A DNA stretch of 64,000 bases from Lachnospiraceae bacterium (GTDB taxonomy: Bacteria; Bacillota; Clostridia; Oscillospirales; Ruminococcaceae), in the NCBI GenBank assembly GCA_023664705.1, contig JAMPFE010000013.1:1-64000 (forward strand), read 5' to 3'. A program made the translations under genes and the position numbers. The notes beneath the pieces were generated by a model that made no database searches, had not been told where the DNA came from, and saw nothing but the letters and a program-made list of their open reading frames with translations. This document shows, in pieces, positions 17,083 to 26,168 of the stretch (the first letter of the stretch is position 1; each line of letters begins with the position of its first letter).

Positions 17083-17739
17083 TCAATCCGCGCCGTAAGC
17101 CTTACGGTATTCCTTCATCCTGTCAACGTACTCCGCGCCCGAAATAACGCCGTTTTCCATTGCAGCGATGATGTCGTTTATATCAACTATCGAATAGACC
17201 TTAACGCCGAACTCCTCAAAAGCCTCCCGAACGGCGGATTTATCGGAGGCTAGCCCCTTTTCGGCTCTGTCGACCGTGATGACCATGCCCTCGATATTCA
17301 CCTTTGCCGCGCCCCGCAGCTTCGGGAGCACCTCGCGCAGCGCCTTTCCGCTCGTCATAACGTCCTCGATGATAACGACCCTCTCGCCGTCCTCGAGCGT
17401 TTTCCCGACGAACATTCCGCCCTCGCCGTGGTCCTTGACCTCCTTGCGGTCAAAGCAGTAATTGCAGTCCATGCCGAACTTATTATACAGCGCGACGCTC
17501 GCCGCCACGGAAAGCGGTATGCCCTTGTACGCGGGACCGAACAGCGTATCGGGCTTGAGCCCGTGCTCGTTAATGCACTCGGCGTAATACTCCCCGAGCC
17601 TCGCGAGCTGCGCGCCCGTTTTGTAGTTGCCGCAGTTTATGAAATACGGCGCGATACGCCCGCTTTTCAGCGTAAACTCGCCGAATTTCAGCACCCCGCA
17701 GTCCACCATAAATTTGATAAAGCTTTCCTTGTAAGTCAT
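17083..17739 (-). CDS. pyrE: Orotate phosphoribosyltransferase
   Basis: Converts orotate and PRPP to orotidine monophosphate in pyrimidine synthesis. The start is ATG 17739 behind GAGGAGAA; the frame is open further upstream but A+T-rich and unlike protein. The 218-residue product contains FGEFTLKSGRIAPYFIN (dimer-loop and substrate region), GPAYKGIPL, and the PRPP-binding motif VVIIEDVMTSGKAL. Length and motifs fit the bacterial family. No other pyr gene is adjacent, so it is separated from the usual pyr operon. Confidence 0.93.
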   Translation of the reverse strand: MTYKESFIKFMVDCGVLKFGEFTLKSGRIAPYFINCGNYKTGAQLARLGEYYAECINEHGLKPDTLFGPAYKGIPLSVAASVALYNKFGMDCNYCFDRKEVKDHGEGGMFVGKTLEDGERVVIIEDVMTSGKALREVLPKLRGAAKVNIEGMVITVDRAEKGLASDKSAVREAFEEFGVKVYSIVDINDIIAAMENGVISGAEYVDRMKEYRKAYGAD

Positions 17740-17950
17740 CGCGTTCTCCTCGAAATATATCTTCACAGATACATTATAACATATCCCTTTGTATTTTTCA
17801 AGTATTTTGCCAAGATTTTTGCCCCATTTTTCAAAAAATATGTGAAATATCTTCCCCGAACCGCCGAGCGCGAAATGGAAATTTACTGTAAAATATGGCA
17901 AAATTTACTTTATATCTTAGTACATATTAACCAAAAAATGGAAGCCGACC

Positions 17951-17979
17951 TTGACAAACAATTAACGCTCCACTATAAT
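17951..17979 (+). promoter_or_regulatory. Consensus promoter of the second chemoreceptor
   Basis: Perfect TTGACA (17951-17956), 17-base spacer, TATAAT (17974-17979), 35 bases before ATG 18015. Confidence 0.85.
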
Positions 17980-18014
17980 GAATGTATAAGACAAAAATCG
18001 ACCGAGGTGCAAAA

Positions 18015-19976
18015 ATGAAAATTCAATCCATACGCAGCCGTATAATACAGCTCACGCTGCTGCTTTCGCTTATACCGCTGATAATCGTAATGCTTTTCTG
18101 CGTTATTTCAAGCTATTATTCCGCGCTGAACACGTCCAAAAAGGACATGGGCATCATGGCGGAGCTTGCTTCGGAATACGTTGAGTGGGAGTTCAACACA
18201 TATCTCGCTTACGCCGTTTCCGCGGGTCAGAACGCGACGCTCTCCGACCCAAATGTCGGAGACGCGGAGAAGCTCGCTTTGATAAACGAGCTTGCCGTGC
18301 AGAACGGAATGAAGCGCGGCAACCTTATAAAGGCGGACGGCACCGAAATAACCGACGGCGGCGATTTCTCCGACCGCGGCTATTTCAAGGAGGCTATGAA
18401 CGGCAACACCTGCGTTTTCGCGCCCACGATCTCCCGCCTTACCGGGGAGATAATCCAGATAATCGCCGCGCCGCTCTGGGAAAACGGCGTCCGCGGCTCA
18501 ACGCCCGCGGGCTGCACGTATTTCATCGCCAACGATGATTTCATGAACGAGATAATGCGCAAGATCAACATCAGCGACAATTGCTACGCGTTTATGATAG
18601 ACAGCAGCGGCAACGTCGCGGCGCACGTCGACGCCGAAAACGTCCTCAACGACGAGGTAAAGGAAACGATAGTGAGCAACCTCGGCGAAACCTATCAAAG
18701 CATGCGGAACGGGCAGACGGGCATAGATACCCGCACCAAGAACGGCTCGACCTTCCTCGTCGCGTATGCGCCGATAGAAGGCGTTTCGGGCTGGTCGCTC
18801 GCGATAGTCGCGCCGCAGGGCGATTTCCTCGGCACGGTTCAGCTCATCGTTGTCGTCGTCATCTTCCTGTTCATTCTCGCGGCAACCATTGCCGTGCTCA
18901 GGTCAATGGTCATCGCGCGGCGCATCGCCGACCCGATAAAGCTCTGCGCGGACAGGCTCGCCGCCCTCGCAAACGGCGACCTCTCCTCGCCCGTGCCCGA
19001 GGTCAAGACCAGAAACGAAACGCTTATCCTCGCGAACGCGACGGGAACGCTCGTTTCGGGCATCAACAGCATAATCGGCGACGCGAACTATATGCTCTCC
19101 GAAATGGCTGCGGGCAACTTCGCTATCCGCTCAAAGGCGGGCGATGAGGCGTACAAGGGCGATTTCAGCGAGCTTATCGGGGCTATCCGCACGATACACG
19201 ACGAGCTGAGCGCCGTGCTCGTGCAGATAACCTCCAGCGCGCACGAGGTGACGAACGGCGCGGATCAGGTCTCCGCGGGCGCTCAGGCGCTTTCTCAGGC
19301 GTCCGTGCAGCAGGCTGCCTCTATTGAGGAGCTCAACGCGACCATTCACAACATCTCCGCCAAGGTCGGCGAGACCACGGCAAGCTGCGAGGAGGGCGGC
19401 GAGCTGGTAGTCAAAACCGCCGAGCACGTCGACACCGCCGTTTCCGAAATGGATAACCTCCGCTCCGCAATGGACGAGATATCCGCGGCGTCAAACGAGA
19501 TAGACAATATCATCAAGACGATAGAGGACATCGCGTTCCAGACGAACATCCTCGCGCTCAACGCGGCTATCGAGGCGGCGCGCGCGGGCACAGCGGGCAA
19601 GGGCTTCGCGGTGGTCGCCGACGAGGTAAGGAACCTCGCGACAAAGTCCGCCGAGGCGGCTCACGATACGACGGAGCTCATCGGCAGGACAATAAAGGCC
19701 GTCAACAACGGAAACAAAATAGCCGAAAAGACTTATACCGCCGTCAAGGACGTTTCCGAGCTTACCGAAAACGTCAAGAAGATAGTGGAGCAGATAGCCT
19801 CCGCCTCCGAGGAGCAGTCTGATATGATAAGGGACATCACCTCGGGCTTCGACGAAATATCCGCCGCCGTAGGCACGAGCTCCTCCACCTCCGAGGAGAA
19901 CACGCAGACCTCCGCATCGCTCAACGACGAGGCAAAGATACTCAACGATATGGTCAGCCGCTTCAGGCTGGAATAA
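18015..19976 (+). CDS. Methyl-accepting chemotaxis protein with dCache-like sensor
   Basis: The start is ATG 18015 after GAGGTG; an in-frame ATG 33 bases upstream lies within the promoter's initial transcribed bases. In 653 residues: membrane helix (about 12-35), extracellular double-Cache-type sensor (about 40-275; FAPTISRLTGEIIQI, GVSGWSLAIVAP), second helix (about 280-305), HAMP, and the signalling hairpin with EDIAFQTNILALNAAIEAAR. It is about the same length as the first chemoreceptor, and the hairpin tips are identical, but the sensor domain differs. It is transcribed alone. The ligand is unknown; dCache receptors often bind amino acids or amines. Confidence 0.92.
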   Translation: MKIQSIRSRIIQLTLLLSLIPLIIVMLFCVISSYYSALNTSKKDMGIMAELASEYVEWEFNTYLAYAVSAGQNATLSDPNVGDAEKLALINELAVQNGMKRGNLIKADGTEITDGGDFSDRGYFKEAMNGNTCVFAPTISRLTGEIIQIIAAPLWENGVRGSTPAGCTYFIANDDFMNEIMRKINISDNCYAFMIDSSGNVAAHVDAENVLNDEVKETIVSNLGETYQSMRNGQTGIDTRTKNGSTFLVAYAPIEGVSGWSLAIVAPQGDFLGTVQLIVVVVIFLFILAATIAVLRSMVIARRIADPIKLCADRLAALANGDLSSPVPEVKTRNETLILANATGTLVSGINSIIGDANYMLSEMAAGNFAIRSKAGDEAYKGDFSELIGAIRTIHDELSAVLVQITSSAHEVTNGADQVSAGAQALSQASVQQAASIEELNATIHNISAKVGETTASCEEGGELVVKTAEHVDTAVSEMDNLRSAMDEISAASNEIDNIIKTIEDIAFQTNILALNAAIEAARAGTAGKGFAVVADEVRNLATKSAEAAHDTTELIGRTIKAVNNGNKIAEKTYTAVKDVSELTENVKKIVEQIASASEEQSDMIRDITSGFDEISAAVGTSSSTSEENTQTSASLNDEAKILNDMVSRFRLE

Positions 19977-20008
19977 CAGCTCTTTGACTTAACGGGGCAA
20001 AAACCGTC

Positions 20009-20037
20009 ATGACAAACGCTTTCAAACGTGCTACAAT
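20009..20037 (+). promoter_or_regulatory. Promoter of the AraC-type regulator
   Basis: ATGACA (20009-20014), 17-base spacer, TACAAT (20032-20037), then CGGGAGG before ATG 20061. Confidence 0.6.
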
Positions 20038-20060
20038 AAACAAGGACGGGAGGCGTGACA

Positions 20061-20927
20061 ATGGATTGGGCAAGGAGCTTTCAGCGCTCGATAGACTACA
20101 TCGAGGACAACCTCACCGAGCCGCTTGACATCGGCGATATAGCGCGGCGGATGAACCTTTCGCCGTTCTATTATCAGAAGCTGTTCACGATAATCTGCGG
20201 CTTTCCCGCAGGAGAGTATATCCGAAACAGGCGGCTCGCGCTCGCGGGCAGCGAGCTCGCGCGTTCGGACGCAAGGGTCATCGACATAGCGCTGAAATAC
20301 GGCTACGACACGCCCGAGGGCTTTACGCGCGCGTTCGTGAAATTTCACGGGGTATCCCCCTCGGCAGCGAAAAAGGGCGCTCCCATCAGGTCTTTTGCAA
20401 GGCTTTCCGTTACTGTATCAATGAAAGGCGGTAGTGTTATGGACTACAAAATCGTAAAAAAAGAGGCATTCAGGGTGCTGGAGAAGAAAATAAGCTGCTC
20501 CGTAAACGGAAACAGCAACGTCGAGATCCCGAAATTCTGGGACAAATGCCGCGCGGACGGCACGGTCGAGCGGCTTTTGGAGCTTACCTCGGACAGGACG
20601 GATATTTTCGGCATCTGCTACGCCCACACGCAGGAGAAGGCTCAGACCTTCGATTATTCGATAGCCGCGAAAATCGACGACAGCGCCGAGATACCCGAGG
20701 GCTTTACGGCGAACGTTATCCCCGCGCGGACTTGGATAGTGTTCGAATGCAGGGGCGCGATGCCCGACGCCATACAGCGGCTCTGGCACAGGATATGCAC
20801 GGAGTTTTTCCCCTCGTCGGAGCTTGAGCCGACCTACGAAATGGACGTCGAGGCGTACAAGGACGGCGATATGACCTCGCCCGACTACCGAAGCGAGATA
20901 TGGGTGCCCGTGGCAGTTGACAGCTGA
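20061..20927 (+). CDS. AraC-family regulator with GyrI-like effector domain
   Basis: The start is ATG 20061, seven bases after GGGAGG. The 288-residue protein has an N-terminal pair of helix-turn-helix motifs (about 8-105; IADIAR-type DIGDIARRMNLSPFYYQKLF and DIALKYGYDTPEGFTRAFVK). Its C-terminal GyrI/SOUL-like ligand-binding domain (about 125-288) starts at YKIVKKEAFRVLEKK. This is the Rob/BltR-like arrangement that senses small, often toxic molecules. The last codons and stop (GTT GAC AGC TGA) lie within a copy of a dispersed TTGACAG repeat. Confidence 0.85.
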   Translation: MDWARSFQRSIDYIEDNLTEPLDIGDIARRMNLSPFYYQKLFTIICGFPAGEYIRNRRLALAGSELARSDARVIDIALKYGYDTPEGFTRAFVKFHGVSPSAAKKGAPIRSFARLSVTVSMKGGSVMDYKIVKKEAFRVLEKKISCSVNGNSNVEIPKFWDKCRADGTVERLLELTSDRTDIFGICYAHTQEKAQTFDYSIAAKIDDSAEIPEGFTANVIPARTWIVFECRGAMPDAIQRLWHRICTEFFPSSELEPTYEMDVEAYKDGDMTSPDYRSEIWVPVAVDS

Positions 20928-20944
20928 TAGTTTTTAGTTGTTAG
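20913..20944 (+). repeat. TTGACAG-type dispersed repeat fragment
   Basis: GCAGTTGACAGCTGATAG and TTTTTAGTTGTTAG resemble the left arm of the element at 29488. The repeat supplies the stop codon of the upstream gene. Confidence 0.5.
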
Positions 20945-20947
20945 TAA

Positions 20948-20977
20948 AAAATCCCAAGCCGTAAGACTTGGGATTTT
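20948..20977. terminator. Bidirectional terminator
   Basis: Perfect 11-bp stem AAAATCCCAAG / CTTGGGATTTT between convergent genes, ending one base before the kinase stop codon. Confidence 0.85.
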
Positions 20978-20978
20978 G

Positions 20979-21890
20979 TTATCCTATAAATTCGCGTATC
21001 AGGGAGTTCGCGGGGACAAGCTCCTTGTCAACGGGAGCGAGGAGCTTCAGAAACCTCCCGATGTCCGCGTAGCTTGCGTAATCCGAATACTCGTCCGCCG
21101 CCTTTTCCAGCTCCGGCAGCAGAATGTCGCGGTAAACGGGAGCCTCGTACTCGATAAACGTGTCGATGTCAATATCCGCGCGGTGCTTATACGGCATTAT
21201 GTACAGATTTTCGCCGCGCTCCACGGACTTGAAGAACTCAAACGTCTCCGAAAGCGAGCGCCCTCTGTACAGCTTGTCGCGCATAAGGCGGCGCATAAGG
21301 CGTATCTTCGACGGGTGCAGCAGCTCGTCGCCGCTTTGGATACGCGTTCTCACGCTGACGTAAACGCCCAACGTGGACTCGTCGAAATCGCCCGTAAGCA
21401 GCGGATTGAGCGCGTGTATGCCCTCGAGTATCACCAGATCGCCCTTTTCCCGCAGCAGCGGCATGCCCTCGCGGCGCTCCTGCGCGGCGAAATCAAAGCT
21501 CGGAATGTCTATCCTCTCCCCGCGCACCAGCTTGTTCAGATGCTCCTTAAACAGCGGTATATCAAGCCGCCGTGGGCTCTCAAAATCGATCTTGCCGTCC
21601 TTGTCGCGGGCGCTCTCGTTCATATGCATCGGCAGGAAATAATTGTCCATGGAAACCGTGTGCGCCTTGCAGCCCCTTTGTGCCAGAAGCCTCGCGATAC
21701 GCGTCGCGGAGGTCGTTTTCCCCGAGCCCGACGGTCCCGAAATAAGCACGATGGGCTTTTCCTCGCGGCTCTTGAAAATCATCTCCGCCGCCGCGGAAAG
21801 CCTGTCCGAAAAGACGCTCTCGCCCTGCGTGATAAACTCCTCGGGCTCTCTTGCCGCAACGCACAACGTTTCAACGCTTATGCACTCCAT
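20979..21890 (-). CDS. Uridine kinase/phosphoribulokinase-family nucleoside kinase
   Basis: The 303-residue P-loop kinase starts at ATG 21890 after GAGGTGA. It shows Walker A ISGPSGSGKTTSATRIA (about residues 50-66), the substrate region VSMDNYFLP, and the lid MRRLMRDKLYRGRSLSETF. The family phosphorylates uridine or cytidine. The unusual ~45-residue N-terminal extension resembles Clostridia proteins in which a threonyl-tRNA-synthetase-like TGS part precedes the kinase; here the TGS domain is missing and only the kinase core with a short leader remains. It is the last gene of the purA-ymdB-spoVS-ansA cluster, 15 bases after ansA. Confidence 0.8.
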   Translation of the reverse strand: MECISVETLCVAAREPEEFITQGESVFSDRLSAAAEMIFKSREEKPIVLISGPSGSGKTTSATRIARLLAQRGCKAHTVSMDNYFLPMHMNESARDKDGKIDFESPRRLDIPLFKEHLNKLVRGERIDIPSFDFAAQERREGMPLLREKGDLVILEGIHALNPLLTGDFDESTLGVYVSVRTRIQSGDELLHPSKIRLMRRLMRDKLYRGRSLSETFEFFKSVERGENLYIMPYKHRADIDIDTFIEYEAPVYRDILLPELEKAADEYSDYASYADIGRFLKLLAPVDKELVPANSLIREFIG

Positions 21891-21905
21891 ACGCTCACCT
21901 CGCTG

Positions 21906-22826
21906 TTATTCGGCATTAAACAGCCGTTTAAATTCATCATAGCCCTCGGAATACGCCAGCGCCCAACGCGCCCTCGCGACCGCGTATTCGACGGTCATTT
22001 TGCCCGTCTCGAGCAGCGGGCATACCTTGGCGGCATAACGACCGACCTCGTATTCGTTCAAATTCGTGCCGCCGTAAGCGCACTGCGTCGCGATAATAAC
22101 GTAAACTCCCGCGTTCGCGAGCTCCGTTACTCTTCCAAGAAGATAATCGGGAACGCCGCCCGTGCCGTAGCTCTCCGGAATAAGCGCCTTGGTTCCCTCG
22201 GGAACGCACAGCCCCTGCCCGGGAATAAGCTTCGCAAGGTACACGTCATCGGACAAACGCTCGTAAAAGCGCGTTTCGCCGGCGAACTCTTCATGGAATT
22301 TAATCTCGTCCGCGATGAAGCCGCACGCGTCGTAATCAAACGCCAATGCTCCCGCGCTGCTCGTTTTTTTCGCCCTGCGCCCGTCGATGATAACGCCGTT
22401 GAACACCACGCGCACCCCGAAAGCTCGCTCGTTCGCGGCAAATCTCACCGCGTCGCGCAGATTTCTCGGAGCGTCCGACTCCTCCGCGTTCATCGGCAGC
22501 ATGCTCCCCGTGAACACTATCGGCTTGCGGCTGTTTTGTATCAGACAGGACAGGCTCGCCGCGGCGTATGCCATGGTGTCCGTTCCGTGCAGTATCACAA
22601 AGCCGTCGAACTCGTCGTAGCGCTCGCGGATACGCTCTGCCAATTTCTCCCAATGCCGCGGCGTCATATTCGTGCTGTCAAGCTCGAAAAGCTGCTCGCA
22701 GCAGATATCCGCCGACAGCTCAAGCCCTTTGAGCAGCTCGTTTATCCCGACCGACGGCGCAAGACCGTTTTCAGTCTCCGCGCAGGCGATAGTGCCGCCC
22801 GTCCCGAGAATAAGGATCTTTCTCAT
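21906..22826 (-). CDS. ansA: Type I L-asparaginase
   Basis: Hydrolyses asparagine to aspartate and ammonia in the cytosol. The 306-residue enzyme starts at ATG 22826 and shows both active-site segments: ILGTGGTIACAE (first catalytic Thr) and VILHGTDTMAYAA (second Thr with Asp). There is no signal peptide, which fits the cytosolic type. Start and stop are seven and fifteen bases from neighbours, indicating an operon. Linking asparagine breakdown to purA, which consumes aspartate, is a plausible metabolic reason for the clustering. Confidence 0.92.
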   Translation of the reverse strand: MRKILILGTGGTIACAETENGLAPSVGINELLKGLELSADICCEQLFELDSTNMTPRHWEKLAERIRERYDEFDGFVILHGTDTMAYAAASLSCLIQNSRKPIVFTGSMLPMNAEESDAPRNLRDAVRFAANERAFGVRVVFNGVIIDGRRAKKTSSAGALAFDYDACGFIADEIKFHEEFAGETRFYERLSDDVYLAKLIPGQGLCVPEGTKALIPESYGTGGVPDYLLGRVTELANAGVYVIIATQCAYGGTNLNEYEVGRYAAKVCPLLETGKMTVEYAVARARWALAYSEGYDEFKRLFNAE

Positions 22827-22833
22827 TCGGGAA

Positions 22834-23094
22834 TTATCTCGGCTCCACGATAAACTTCATCGCTGTGCGTTCCTCGCCGTCTATCTCGACGGTCGTAAAC
22901 GCGGGGATGCAAATGAGGTCCACCCCGACGAGCGCCATATAGCTGCGCGCTATGGCGATGGACTTTACCGCCTGATTAGCCGCGCCCGCTCCGACAGCCT
23001 GCACCTCGACCTCGCTGTTTTCGCGGATAACTGCCGCGATAGCGCCCGCGACCGACTTCGGCACGGAATGTGCGGATACCTTTACTACTTCCAT
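22834..23094 (-). CDS. spoVS: Stage V sporulation protein S
   Basis: An 86-residue protein almost identical in pattern to Bacillus SpoVS: MEVVKVSAHSVPKSVAGAIA, VGAGAANQAVKSIAIARSY, GVDLICIPAFT and DGEERTAMKFIVEPR. The start is ATG 23094 behind AAGGTGAG; a GTG nine bases upstream would place the ribosome site inside the gene. SpoVS is a small Alba-like fold protein needed for late sporulation steps. Its presence marks the host as a sporulating Firmicute. Confidence 0.95.
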   Translation of the reverse strand: MEVVKVSAHSVPKSVAGAIAAVIRENSEVEVQAVGAGAANQAVKSIAIARSYMALVGVDLICIPAFTTVEIDGEERTAMKFIVEPR

Positions 23095-23153
23095 TTTTCT
23101 CACCTTTTTGAAACGCTTGGCGTTTCTGCCTTTCTGTATTTATATTTATTGAA

Positions 23154-23930
23154 CTAACAGCCGCCGTATTTTCTGCAAAATCTTTCCAGACCTGCGCACT
23201 TGCCGCTCTTGTTGTCAAACTCCGCGAAAACGCCGCAAATATCGCACTCTCCCGATGCGTTTACGTGCTTTCTCGGATAGTATGTCAGAAATTTTTCTAT
23301 TATCACGTCTTTCTCAACGCCCAACACAGAATTATGAGCGCCCGTCATTCCGACGTCCGTGATATACCCCGTGCCGTCGATTATCTCCTCGTCGGCGGTC
23401 TGTACGTGCGTGTGCGTTCCGAACACCGCGGAGACCCTCCCCGCGAGGAAAAACCCCATCGCGCGCTTTTCACTGGTCGCCTCGGCGTGGAAATCGACGA
23501 TGATAACGTTTGCCGAAAGCGTTTTCAGCAGCTCCTCGGCGCATTTAAAGGGATTGTCAACGGGCTGCATATACGCCGTGCCGATAAGGTTCACGACAGC
23601 CGCCCGATACGAGCCGAAATCCAGCTCGCACACGCCCTTTCCCGAAACGTATTCCCCGAAATTCGCGGGGCGCAGCAGCGTGTCGCGCCGCTCGTACTCC
23701 TCGGTTATCGAGCTTTTGCGGAACGAATGGTTCCCCGTCGTGATAACGTCCGCGCCCGCGTCGTATATCGCCTGCGCCGAGCGCGCGTCAATGCCGTTGC
23801 CGTCGGCGCTGTTCTCGCCGTTCACTATCGCCAAATCCGCGCCGTAATCGCGCCGAATGGACGGCAGCGCCGCCGCGAGAGCCTCCCGCCCCGCGCCGCC
23901 CACAACGTCGCCGATAAAAACAACTCTCAT
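23154..23930 (-). CDS. ymdB: YmdB-family metallophosphoesterase (2',3'-cyclic nucleotide phosphodiesterase)
   Basis: The start ATG 23930 shares one base with the purA stop (TAATG). The 258-residue protein opens with VVFIGDVVGGAGREAL and continues with IVNGENSADGNGI, DVITTGNHSF, VDFHAEATSEKRAMG and VFGTHTHVQTAD, the metal-binding set of the family. In Bacillus YmdB controls biofilm and motility decisions and acts on cyclic nucleotides. Next to it lies spoVS; the ymdB-spoVS neighbourhood is widely conserved in Firmicutes. Confidence 0.93.
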   Translation of the reverse strand: MRVVFIGDVVGGAGREALAAALPSIRRDYGADLAIVNGENSADGNGIDARSAQAIYDAGADVITTGNHSFRKSSITEEYERRDTLLRPANFGEYVSGKGVCELDFGSYRAAVVNLIGTAYMQPVDNPFKCAEELLKTLSANVIIVDFHAEATSEKRAMGFFLAGRVSAVFGTHTHVQTADEEIIDGTGYITDVGMTGAHNSVLGVEKDVIIEKFLTYYPRKHVNASGECDICGVFAEFDNKSGKCAGLERFCRKYGGC

Positions 23931-25213
23931 TATCTGAATATCACCTGATCGCGCCCCGGACCCACGCCGAGTATCGTTATCGGGCAGCCGCAAAGCTCCT
24001 CCAGCCTCGCGATATACGCCCTGCACTTTTCGGGCAGCTCCTCAAACGTCCTGCACCGCGAAAGGTCGCCGTCGTAGCCCTCTGTCTCCTCGTAGACGGG
24101 CTTGCAGTCCGCAAGCTCCTCAAGCGTCACCGGGAAGTCCTTGAGCACCGTCCCGTCGCTCTTTTCGTAAGCCGTGCAGACCTTCAGCGCGCCGATGCCC
24201 GAAAGCGTATCGAGCTTGTTTATCGCGATAGCCGTCAAGCCGTTTACGCGCACGGCGTGCCGCATTATCACCGCGTCGAACCAGCCCGTTCTGCGGGGTC
24301 TGCCCGTGGTCGTGCCGAATTCCCCGCCGCGGTTGCGGATAAGCTCGCCGAGCTCGTCGTTAAGCTCCGTCGGGAACGGTCCGTTGCCGACGCGCGTCGT
24401 GTAGCTCTTCCCGACGCCTATCACCTCGTCTATCATCTTGGGACCTATGCCCGTGCCCACGCACGCTCCGCCCGCTATCGGGTGGCTCGACGTAACGTAG
24501 GGATACGTCCCGAAGTCGATGTCCAGCAGCGTCGCCTGTGCGCCCTCGAAGAGCACCTGCTTGCCCGCCTTGTACGCCTCGAACGTCAGCACGGAAACGT
24601 CGTCGACGTATTTCGCCAGCCGCTCGCCGTAACCCCTGTATTCCTCGAAAACCGCGTCGAGGTCAAGCGCCTTGCCGCCGTAAACCTTTTCGATGACAAG
24701 ATTTTTCAGCTCCCCCGTATTCTTGACGAGCCTTTTCAGGCACTCGGGGTGCACGAGGTCGTACATACGTATTCCCACGCGCTCCGCCTTGTCGGTATAG
24801 CACGGACCTATGCCGCGCCCCGTAGTTCCGACGTTGGTACCCGTCTGCCGCGCCTTGAACGCCTCCTCCAGCTTGTCAAGCTCCCTGTGCCACGGCATTA
24901 TTATGTCCGCGCGTGCGTCTATGCGGAGATTATCGCACGTCACGCCGCGCTTGTTCATCTCGTCGATCTCCTCGATAAGCACCCTCGGGTCGATAACGAC
25001 GCCGCTTCCTATAAGGCACTGCGTTTTCGGATAGAGTATCCCCGACGGGAGAAGGTGGAGCTTGTACACCTCGTCTCCGTGGACGACTGTGTGCCCCGCG
25101 TTGTTGCCGCCGCTCGAGCGGACCACGATATCCGCCTTAGCCGCCATAATGTCGATAACCTTGCCCTTGCCCTCGTCGCCCCATTGAGTGCCGACGATTA
25201 TACTTGATGCCAT
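23930..25213 (-). CDS. purA: Adenylosuccinate synthetase
   Basis: Makes adenylosuccinate from IMP and aspartate with GTP. The 427-residue protein starts with IVGTQWGDEGKGKVID (GTP loop) and shows GGNNAGHTVV, RGIGPCYTDKAERVGIR, EGAQATLLDIDFGTYPYVTS and TGRPRRTGWFD. Length is typical. First gene of a five-gene cluster reading purA-ymdB-spoVS-ansA-nucleoside kinase. Its own promoter lies just upstream. Confidence 0.97.
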   Translation of the reverse strand: MASSIIVGTQWGDEGKGKVIDIMAAKADIVVRSSGGNNAGHTVVHGDEVYKLHLLPSGILYPKTQCLIGSGVVIDPRVLIEEIDEMNKRGVTCDNLRIDARADIIMPWHRELDKLEEAFKARQTGTNVGTTGRGIGPCYTDKAERVGIRMYDLVHPECLKRLVKNTGELKNLVIEKVYGGKALDLDAVFEEYRGYGERLAKYVDDVSVLTFEAYKAGKQVLFEGAQATLLDIDFGTYPYVTSSHPIAGGACVGTGIGPKMIDEVIGVGKSYTTRVGNGPFPTELNDELGELIRNRGGEFGTTTGRPRRTGWFDAVIMRHAVRVNGLTAIAINKLDTLSGIGALKVCTAYEKSDGTVLKDFPVTLEELADCKPVYEETEGYDGDLSRCRTFEELPEKCRAYIARLEELCGCPITILGVGPGRDQVIFR

Positions 25214-25256
25214 TAAATAGCCCTCCCGTCAGAATACCGATATAATTACCGTATAT

Positions 25257-25285
25257 ATTGTATCACAAAACCGCCGAAAATTCAA
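25257..25285 (-). promoter_or_regulatory. Promoter of the purA cluster
   Basis: On the minus strand TTGAAT (25285-25280), 17-base spacer, TACAAT (25262-25257), 44 bases before ATG 25213. No purine riboswitch or PurR-like box was recognised. Confidence 0.65.
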
Positions 25286-25289
25286 GTGA

Positions 25290-26144
25290 TTATCTGATAA
25301 TTTTTCCTTTGCCGCGTTTTGCGCCCTTGCCGACCCTGCCGCCCTTTTTCGAGTCGTCCTTTTCCCTGAGGTCAAGCGGCTCTTCCTTTCCGCCCATATC
25401 CTCGAAAACCGCTTCCTCCTCGTCCTCCTCGGGCAGCTCCGGGTTGCGCTCTCCGCGCTGCTCGTAGTAGGGGTTGATAATGTACTTCTGTATCGCGGGA
25501 TAGCAGCAGAACACCGAGGTGAACGCCAGCCACGCAAACGGCACCAGCGGCGCCAGCGTCAGCACGAATATATGAAAAAACATTACCAGCGCCGAATACG
25601 CCGCAAAGCACGCCAGCGTGATAAGCTCCCCCCAGAGGTTTACGAACACCAGAATGACCGAGTTCTTGATTATGCCCCCCATGCCGAGGTTCAGCGAAAC
25701 TATCTGCGGATAGATGTAGAAATTCATCATCACGAACAGCACCTGCGCCGCGATAGCCAGCACATAAAGCACCTTCGCGCCCGTATCCATATCGGGGTGC
25801 AGCGAATAATACCAGAACGTCAGTATCGACAAGCCGATGACAAAAATATCCAGCATCCCTATAATAAACGACTGCTTGAAATTCTTCTTGAACTGCTGCC
25901 AAAAATCGTGGAAAATAAACTGCGGTCTCTCAAGGTAAATATTCCGCATAAGCGCGGTCATCGCCGCCGTCGCGGGTCCGAACGTCACGATCGGTATGCA
26001 GAACAGAAAATACACCAGATTTATCTTGAAAAACGTCCAGAATTTGTTCGCGAACAGCTCCCAGTAACGAAAAAACGGCTTCTTCTTTGGCCCGTTCTTG
26101 GAAACGCCCGACCCCGCCACATTGTTATTGTAAAATAATCCCAT
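25290..26144 (-). CDS. DUF624 (YesL-like) membrane protein with acidic tail
   Basis: ATG 26144 follows AAAGGAAA. The 284-residue protein begins with a hydrophilic stretch and FFRYWELFANKFWTFFKINL. It then has about five membrane segments, with FCIPIVTFGPATAAMTALMR, the DUF624 hallmark, and ends in a charged tail (ELPEEDEEEAVFEDMGG, then Lys/Arg/Gly-rich). YesL-like proteins accompany sugar ABC transporters, but here the gene is away from one and is preceded by a small membrane protein. A homologue without the long tail lies at 53201 next to a transporter. The role is unknown. Confidence 0.75.
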   Translation of the reverse strand: MGLFYNNNVAGSGVSKNGPKKKPFFRYWELFANKFWTFFKINLVYFLFCIPIVTFGPATAAMTALMRNIYLERPQFIFHDFWQQFKKNFKQSFIIGMLDIFVIGLSILTFWYYSLHPDMDTGAKVLYVLAIAAQVLFVMMNFYIYPQIVSLNLGMGGIIKNSVILVFVNLWGELITLACFAAYSALVMFFHIFVLTLAPLVPFAWLAFTSVFCCYPAIQKYIINPYYEQRGERNPELPEEDEEEAVFEDMGGKEEPLDLREKDDSKKGGRVGKGAKRGKGKIIR

Positions 26145-26168
26145 AAAATTTCCTTTCGCGGCGCGGGC

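Noticed and set aside
20976..22853. Long open plus-strand frame of 625 codons
   Set aside because: It is antisense to the nucleoside kinase and asparaginase genes, whose motifs are unmistakable; the Arg/His/Leu-rich translation is a mirror effect of GC-rich third positions.
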